Shown: piece after piece, positions 59,842 to 64,000 of the stretch
Position numbering within the stretch: the first letter of the stretch is position 1
Layout of the letters: each line of letters opens with the position of its first letter
Origin: Paracoccaceae bacterium
GTDB lineage: Bacteria; Pseudomonadota; Alphaproteobacteria; Rhodobacterales; Rhodobacteraceae
DNA length: 64,000 nucleotides
Assembly (NCBI GenBank): GCA_006226775.1
Contig: SBGD01000060.1
Coordinates: 62,001 to 126,000, forward strand
Reading direction: 5' to 3'
The notes under the pieces: generated by a model
Databases searched by the model: none
What the model saw: only the letters and a program-made list of their open reading frames with translations
What the model was told of the DNA's origin: nothing
Position numbers and translations under genes: made by a program

Positions 59842-60437
59842 GCCGCCATCCTCTCCGCCAGCGCCCGCAGGATTCGCGCCGTCGCCCCCCAGATGTAATA
59901 CGGGCCGTAGGGCACCGTGTAATAATGTCGGCGATGCCCGCGCCAGCGGCGGGATTGCACCGAATAGTTGTGCGGATTGGTGACATGCGCAAGCGGAACG
60001 GTAAAGACCTCGGCCACTTCGCCGGGTTCGGGCACGGGCGTGAAATCGCCGGTCACCCGCGCCAGCACCGGCGTCACCAGGAAACTGGTCACGGTTTCAT
60101 GCGCGGGCAGGGTGCCCAGAACCTCGACCTGGGCGCTATCCAGCCCCACCTCTTCATGCGCCTCGCGCAGGGCGGCGGCGATCACGTCGGCATCGCCCTC
60201 GTCCTGCTTGCCGCCGGGAAAGGCGATCTGGCCCGGGTGATTCTTCAGCGCCGACGAGCGTTTGGTGAGGATCAGATGCGGCACGCCGTCCTGCTGGACA
60301 AACCCGGCCAGCACCCCGGCGGGGCGCAGCTTGCGGCCCTCCGGCAGCTTGAAATCCGGGTTCAGATCGAAATCCGACGAGGCCGCGCCGTCACGGGTCA
60401 GCGCGGCGATCACCTGGGCCAGCGGGTCAGCCGTCAT
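59838..60437 (-). CDS. CoA pyrophosphatase (NUDIX)
   Basis: A 199-residue NUDIX hydrolase of the CoA diphosphatase type. The UPF0035 segment PAGVLAGFVQQDGVPHLILTKRSSALKNHPGQIAFPGGKQDEGD precedes the NUDIX helix ALREAHEEVGL, which gives the CoA-specific LLTKR-x-HxGQIxFPGG pattern in the form LTKRSSALKNHPGQIAFPGG. ATG 60437 lies inside the end of hslO (11-bp overlap). Confidence 0.9.
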   Translation of the reverse strand: MTADPLAQVIAALTRDGAASSDFDLNPDFKLPEGRKLRPAGVLAGFVQQDGVPHLILTKRSSALKNHPGQIAFPGGKQDEGDADVIAAALREAHEEVGLDSAQVEVLGTLPAHETVTSFLVTPVLARVTGDFTPVPEPGEVAEVFTVPLAHVTNPHNYSVQSRRWRGHRRHYYTVPYGPYYIWGATARILRALAERMAA

Positions 60438-61413
60438 CGGCCTCGAACCCCACGGTGGCCGGGTCAAGCTCGTAATGGGCGCCGCAGAACTGGCAATCGG
60501 CGGTCACCAGGCCGTCGTCGGTGGTCATGGTCGCGATGTCGCGGGCGGAATAGATCGACAGGCTCTGGCGCACCCGGTCCTCGGAACAGGTGCAGCCGAA
60601 TTTCACCGGCTGGGTATCGAAGACCCGCGGGCGTTCCTCGTGAAACAGCCGCACCAGCAGGTCGGTGGGCGGCACCGTGGGCCCGATCAACTCGATCTGC
60701 TCCACCGTATCGAGCAGGATATTGACGCGGTTCCAGTTCTCGGCGGCGTCGTCATCGCCCAGCAGGTCCTGCGTGGTCAGCAGGCCGCCCTCGCCCGAGC
60801 CGCCCTCGCCGCTGGCAAAGGGCGAGGCCTTGGGCATGTGCTGGATCATGATGCCGCCGGCGCGCCAATGTTCGCCCTTGCCCGGCTCGGTCGATTTGCC
60901 GAAGCTCAGCGAGAAGCGGGTCGGCAATTGCTCGGACTGGGCGAAATAGCTTTCGGCGCAGGCGCGGATCGAGCCGCCGGTCAGCGGCGTGATGCCCTGG
61001 TAGGGCTGCATCCCCTGCCCCTGGTCGATCATGATGGCGAAATAGCCCTCGCCGACCTGGTCGAAAGGGTTGACGCCGGTCAGCCGGTCGGGATCGAAAC
61101 TGGCATAGGCGCGGATGCGCGCCGGTTCGCCGTCCTCGGATGGGCCGTAGTAATCCGTGGCGATCATCCGCACCGGGCCATTGGACTGGATCTGCAGCGA
61201 GAGCTTCCAGCGCAGCTTGACGGTCTGGCCGATCAAGGCGGTCAGCAGGGCCATTTCGGCCACCAGCGCCTCGACCTGCGGCGGATAATCGTGTTGTTTC
61301 AGGATGCCGCCCAAGACTCCGTCAAGCCGCGCCACCCGGCCGCGGATGTCGGAAGCGTCAAGCTGAAACGGCAGGACGGTATCGTCCCAGGCGATGGAGT
61401 TCACGGATGTCAT
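60427..61413 (-). CDS. hslO: Redox-regulated chaperone Hsp33
   Basis: The 328-residue Hsp33 chaperonin, activated by oxidative unfolding. The C-terminal zinc site is complete: CTCSEDRVRQSL (Cys-x-Cys) and ADCQFCGAHYELDP (Cys-x2-Cys). The N-terminal domain starts VLPFQLDASDIRGRVARLDGVLG. It leads the minus-strand run hslO - NUDIX - cca - lysE. Confidence 0.95.
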   Translation of the reverse strand: MTSVNSIAWDDTVLPFQLDASDIRGRVARLDGVLGGILKQHDYPPQVEALVAEMALLTALIGQTVKLRWKLSLQIQSNGPVRMIATDYYGPSEDGEPARIRAYASFDPDRLTGVNPFDQVGEGYFAIMIDQGQGMQPYQGITPLTGGSIRACAESYFAQSEQLPTRFSLSFGKSTEPGKGEHWRAGGIMIQHMPKASPFASGEGGSGEGGLLTTQDLLGDDDAAENWNRVNILLDTVEQIELIGPTVPPTDLLVRLFHEERPRVFDTQPVKFGCTCSEDRVRQSLSIYSARDIATMTTDDGLVTADCQFCGAHYELDPATVGFEADDG

Positions 61414-61499
61414 GGGATTTCCCTGTTGCCCGGCCCCGGCATATCGCCTCTATATAGGCCCGGCAAGACGGGGGCCAAGAGAGGGCCAAGAGACAGACC

Positions 61500-61952
61500 A
61501 TGATCCGCCGTGTCGGAAATGCGCCCGAACCGGGCCGGGCCTATCGGTTGCGCGCCGGAGTCTATGCGATTCTGCCGCTTGGCGATCAGGTGCTGCTGAC
61601 CCGCAAGGCCGGCTCGACCGAGCCCCTGCAATTGCCCGGCGGCGGGATCGATCCGGGCGAATCACCGCTTCAGGCGCTGCACCGCGAGGTTTTCGAGGAA
61701 ACCGGCTGGCGGATCGCCGATCCCCGCCGCATCGGCGCCGCGCGGCGCTTTGTCTTCATGCCGGACTACGGGATCTGGGCGGAAAAGCTCTGCACCGTCT
61801 TCCTGGCGCATCCGGTCCGGTCCCTCGACACGCCGGGCGAGGCCGGCCACGAGGTCGAATTCGTGCCGGTGGCCGAGGTCGAGGGCAGGCTGGACAACCC
61901 GGTCGATCCCTACCTCTTTCGCCGCGCCATGCGGCTTGGCCTGGTCAGGTGA
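61500..61952 (+). CDS. NUDIX hydrolase
   Basis: A 150-residue NUDIX enzyme. The NUDIX box is LPGGGIDPGESPLQALHREVFEETGW at residues 45-70. The rest (RRFVFMPDYGIWAEKLCTVFLAHPV) does not point to one substrate. It is divergent from hslO and convergent with the phosphatase gene, overlapping it by 8 bp. Confidence 0.9.
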   Translation: MIRRVGNAPEPGRAYRLRAGVYAILPLGDQVLLTRKAGSTEPLQLPGGGIDPGESPLQALHREVFEETGWRIADPRRIGAARRFVFMPDYGIWAEKLCTVFLAHPVRSLDTPGEAGHEVEFVPVAEVEGRLDNPVDPYLFRRAMRLGLVR

Positions 61953-63207
61953 ATTCCAGCAGGGCGGCGGAAATGTCGTCCGGAAACTCCTCCTGCCCGG
62001 ACTGTTCCGAGAGGTTCCAGACCAGCGATTCGAGGAATTCGCGCCCGGCCAGGTGACGCAGTTCATCTGTCAGCCGCATCAGCCCGTCGTCGTCGATGAA
62101 CCCGCCCTCGGCCCTGGGGCATTCGGTAATGCCGTCGGAATAGAGCAGAAGCCGGTCGCCGGGGGCCAGCACCGTCTCGAACTGCTCGAATTCCGCGCCC
62201 TCGAACAGGCCCACGGGCAGGCCGCCCTTGCCGATCAGCTCGACCCGGCCGTTTTGCCGCTGGACCAGCGGAAAGGGATGGCCGGCCTGGGCCATGCGCA
62301 CCCGGCCGCTGGCAAGATCGACATCGGCCAGCACCATGGTGAAATAATGCTCGGTCTCCATCTCCTCGAGCACCAGGGTGTTCAGCCGCGCCACCACCTC
62401 GGCCGGGGGCAGCATCCGGTACTGCCCCTCGCCGGTTTCACGCAGCGCGACATTCTGGTCCGGCGTGCTGGTCGAGAGGTAACCGGCCAGCCGCGCGGTC
62501 ATCAGCGCGGAACTGATGCCATGGCCGGAAACATCGATGGCATAGACCCCCAGCCGGGTCTTGCTGACCGGAAAAAACCCCACGAGATCGCCGCCGACAT
62601 GGCCCGAGGGGCGCAAAAGCAGCGACAGATCGGCGGTATCGAATCGGCGAAACCGCTCGCGGACCAGCGATTGCTGCAACTTCCGGGCCTCGATCAGATC
62701 GTTGTCGAGCGCGTCGTAAAGCCCCTGCAATTCGGTCAGCGTCTTGGAAATGACGCGGTTCTGATCGCTCAGCTGGCGCTGCATCCGGATGATGCGTTCC
62801 CCGGCGGTGATGCGCGCGCGAAGCTCATCCGGATGGACCGGTTTCGACAGGAAATCATCGGCCCCGTTGTCGAGGCCACGGGCCACGGCGCCCTTCTCGC
62901 TCTTGGAGGTCAGAAGGATGAAATAACCATAGGAGTCACGCTCCATCGCCCTGAATTTCTTGCAGAATTCCAGACCGTCCATGCCCGGCATCATCCAGTC
63001 GCTGAGCACCAGGTCGGGCGGGTCGATTTCGCAGAGCGCCAGCGCGTCCTGGCCGCTTTCGGCCTCGGTCACCGCATAGCCCTGTTTGCGCAGCGAGGCC
63101 GAGAGAATCCGGCGCTGCAAGCGGCTGTCATCCACGATCAGGATTCGCAACTGCCCGGCCGTACCGAAAACCTCGGACCGCGCCTGTTTCTGTGCCGCCA
63201 CATCCAT
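61945..63207 (-). CDS. Response regulator with PP2C-type (SpoIIE/RsbU) phosphatase output
   Basis: A 420-residue cytosolic protein. The N-terminal REC domain (20-135) has the acidic pocket LIVDDSRL and phospho-acceptor Asp70 in LVLSDWMMPGMDGL, with FLSKPVHPDEL. A coiled-coil linker spans about 140-195. The C-terminal PPM phosphatase (about 200-420) shows GGDLVGFFPVSKTRLGVYAIDVSGHGISSALM and GDRLLLYSDGITECPRAEG with metal-binding Asp residues. Such proteins act in partner-switching or anti-sigma pathways. ATG 63207 is the first in the conserved frame. It is divergent from an Hpt gene. Confidence 0.93.
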   Translation of the reverse strand: MDVAAQKQARSEVFGTAGQLRILIVDDSRLQRRILSASLRKQGYAVTEAESGQDALALCEIDPPDLVLSDWMMPGMDGLEFCKKFRAMERDSYGYFILLTSKSEKGAVARGLDNGADDFLSKPVHPDELRARITAGERIIRMQRQLSDQNRVISKTLTELQGLYDALDNDLIEARKLQQSLVRERFRRFDTADLSLLLRPSGHVGGDLVGFFPVSKTRLGVYAIDVSGHGISSALMTARLAGYLSTSTPDQNVALRETGEGQYRMLPPAEVVARLNTLVLEEMETEHYFTMVLADVDLASGRVRMAQAGHPFPLVQRQNGRVELIGKGGLPVGLFEGAEFEQFETVLAPGDRLLLYSDGITECPRAEGGFIDDDGLMRLTDELRHLAGREFLESLVWNLSEQSGQEEFPDDISAALLEFT

Positions 63208-63368
63208 ATCGTGATCGTCCGTCCTGTTACCTCGATACCTCCCGTATCGGCTGCCGATCTTAATCGCTGATGAAGGACGGGATTTTCGGAAAACTTTATC
63301 CAATCCCGAAAGCATTTCTTGATTTCGATCCGGTAAGACAGGGCCGGTAGCAAAGGAAGGGCGGTCAG

Positions 63369-63695
63369 ATGATCGATTGGACGCGCGCAACGGAACTGCG
63401 CGAAGAGATCGGTGAAGAGGATTTTGCCGAGGTCGTGGATCTGTTCCTCGAAGAGGTCGATGCCGTGATCCGGACCCTGTCACCGGGCATGGCCGACCTC
63501 GAGGCGCAGTTGCATTTCCTCAAGGGCAGCGCGCTGAACCTCGGGTTCGATGACTTTTCCGCCCTGTGCCAGGCGGGCGAGAGCGCGGCCGCCGCGGGCG
63601 CGGGCGAGACCGTGGATGTCGATCGCATCCGCGCGGTCTATGCCGCGTCGCGGGCGGAATTCTCAGCCGGGCTGGAGACCCGGCTTGCCGGTTAG
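63369..63695 (+). CDS. Histidine phosphotransfer (Hpt) domain protein
   Basis: A 108-residue stand-alone Hpt protein. The four-helix signature is DLEAQLHFLKGSALNLGFDDF with phospho-His49. No kinase domain is present. It is divergent from the REC-PP2C gene with 161 bp between starts and probably shuttles phosphate to or from that regulator. Its 3' end overlaps the glycerate kinase 3' end by 33 bp. Confidence 0.9.
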   Translation: MIDWTRATELREEIGEEDFAEVVDLFLEEVDAVIRTLSPGMADLEAQLHFLKGSALNLGFDDFSALCQAGESAAAAGAGETVDVDRIRAVYAASRAEFSAGLETRLAG

Positions 63696-64000
63696 GAAGA
63701 CCTGGACATCGGCCACGTTGGTGCCGGTGGCCGCGGTGATCAGCAGCGCATCGGCCCGGCGCAGGGCCTCGTGGCTGTCATTGTTGTCGAGCAGGGCCTG
63801 GGCATCCGGTCCCATGGCCGCGGCGGTGCGGGCATCGACGATGCCGCCCGCCGCATCCGTCGGCCCATCGCGCCCGTCGGTCCCGGCGGACATGAAGAGC
63901 CAGGGCTCCGGCAGATCGTGCTCTGCCGCGCCCAGCGCCACGCGCAGCGCCAACTCCTGGTTGCGCCCGCCGCGCCCGTCGCCAAGCAAGGTGACGGTGG
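63663..64000 (-). CDS. Glycerate kinase / hydroxypyruvate reductase (MOFRL domain), C-terminal part
   Basis: The last 112 residues of a GckA/TtuD-type protein; the start lies right of the window. The MOFRL domain is visible: LLGDGRGGRNQELALRVAL, FMSAGTDGRDGPTDAAGGIVD and LLITAATGTNVADVQVFLTG. In Rhodobacterales this family phosphorylates glycerate to 2-phosphoglycerate in the serine and tartrate routes, a natural companion to glycolate use. Confidence 0.9.
   Translation of the reverse strand, partial: TVTLLGDGRGGRNQELALRVALGAAEHDLPEPWLFMSAGTDGRDGPTDAAGGIVDARTAAAMGPDAQALLDNNDSHEALRRADALLITAATGTNVADVQVFLTGKPGLQPG

Overview
The window is a 64 kb piece of a high-GC alphaproteobacterial chromosome, almost certainly from a member of the Rhodobacterales (Rhodobacteraceae, Roseobacter-type). 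The assignment rests on gene content and order: the RegB / SenC-PrrC / RegA redox cluster near ahcY, a DivL-like PAS protein with a CtrA box beside regB, the tsaE-amgK-murU-addB-addA-trxA string, AddAB instead of RecBCD, a BacNav sodium channel, glcDEF, and Rhodobacterales-style intergenic palindromic repeats. Coding density is very high, no intergenic stretch exceeds 300 bases, and no rRNA, prophage, gene transfer agent cluster, insertion sequence or CRISPR array was seen.

Layout. 1-5.8 kb: ahcY (partial), an HD hydrolase, regA, senC/prrC, divergent regB, and a PAS-only DivL-like gene behind a perfect TTAA-N7-TTAA CtrA site. 5.8-14.6 kb: tightly overlapping tsaE, amgK, murU, addB and addA, then trxA with its own promoter and terminator. 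14.6-18.6 kb: an M20 amidohydrolase, then hslV and hslU, which are separated by about 770 bp of lower-GC DNA carrying an opposite-strand brnT-brnA toxin-antitoxin pair and a decayed tRNA-Pro. 18.6-22.5 kb: a peptide-type ABC importer with a solute-binding protein and two permeases but no ATPase. 22.5-28.6 kb: proline iminopeptidase, ubiG, marR, a nitrilase-family hydrolase, grxC, comF, an NDUFAF5-like methyltransferase and hemH. 28.7-33.5 kb: small envelope and stress genes, including an hsp20 gene with a sigma-32 promoter and a ROSE-like thermosensor. 33.6-37.5 kb: glcD-glcE-glcF. 37.7-46.6 kb: a DUF599 protein and a four-gene MoxR / DUF58 / DUF4159 / GATase-like membrane operon, then a DUF1285 protein and a universal stress protein. 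46.8-54.1 kb: polA, a Pr6Pr membrane protein, an NDUFS6-like zinc protein, an orphan ABC ATPase, an L,D-transpeptidase, a BacNav channel and a TrmA/RlmD-type RNA methyltransferase. 54.2-61.4 kb: one minus-strand run, hslO - NUDIX - cca - lysE - leader - two half-size ABC exporters. 61.5-64 kb: a NUDIX hydrolase, a response regulator/PP2C phosphatase with a divergent Hpt protein, and the 3' end of a glycerate kinase.

How the genes work together. RegBA/SenC senses the redox state of the respiratory chain, and the DivL-like protein links the same neighbourhood to the CtrA phosphorelay. amgK-murU recycle peptidoglycan MurNAc, and addAB repair double-strand breaks. glcDEF feed glycolate electrons into respiration. 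HslVU, Hsp20, Hsp33 (hslO), DjlA and thioredoxin/glutaredoxin form a protein-quality and thiol layer.

Most of the window is ordinary core genome. The least explained items are: the insertion that splits hslVU, with its decayed tRNA; a ten-codon leader ORF with a coupled hairpin ahead of the ABC exporters; two tandem 20-bp palindromes whose differences are compensatory; and an apparent internal duplication in a DppC-type permease. All functional calls come from motifs and context read by eye. No database search was run.
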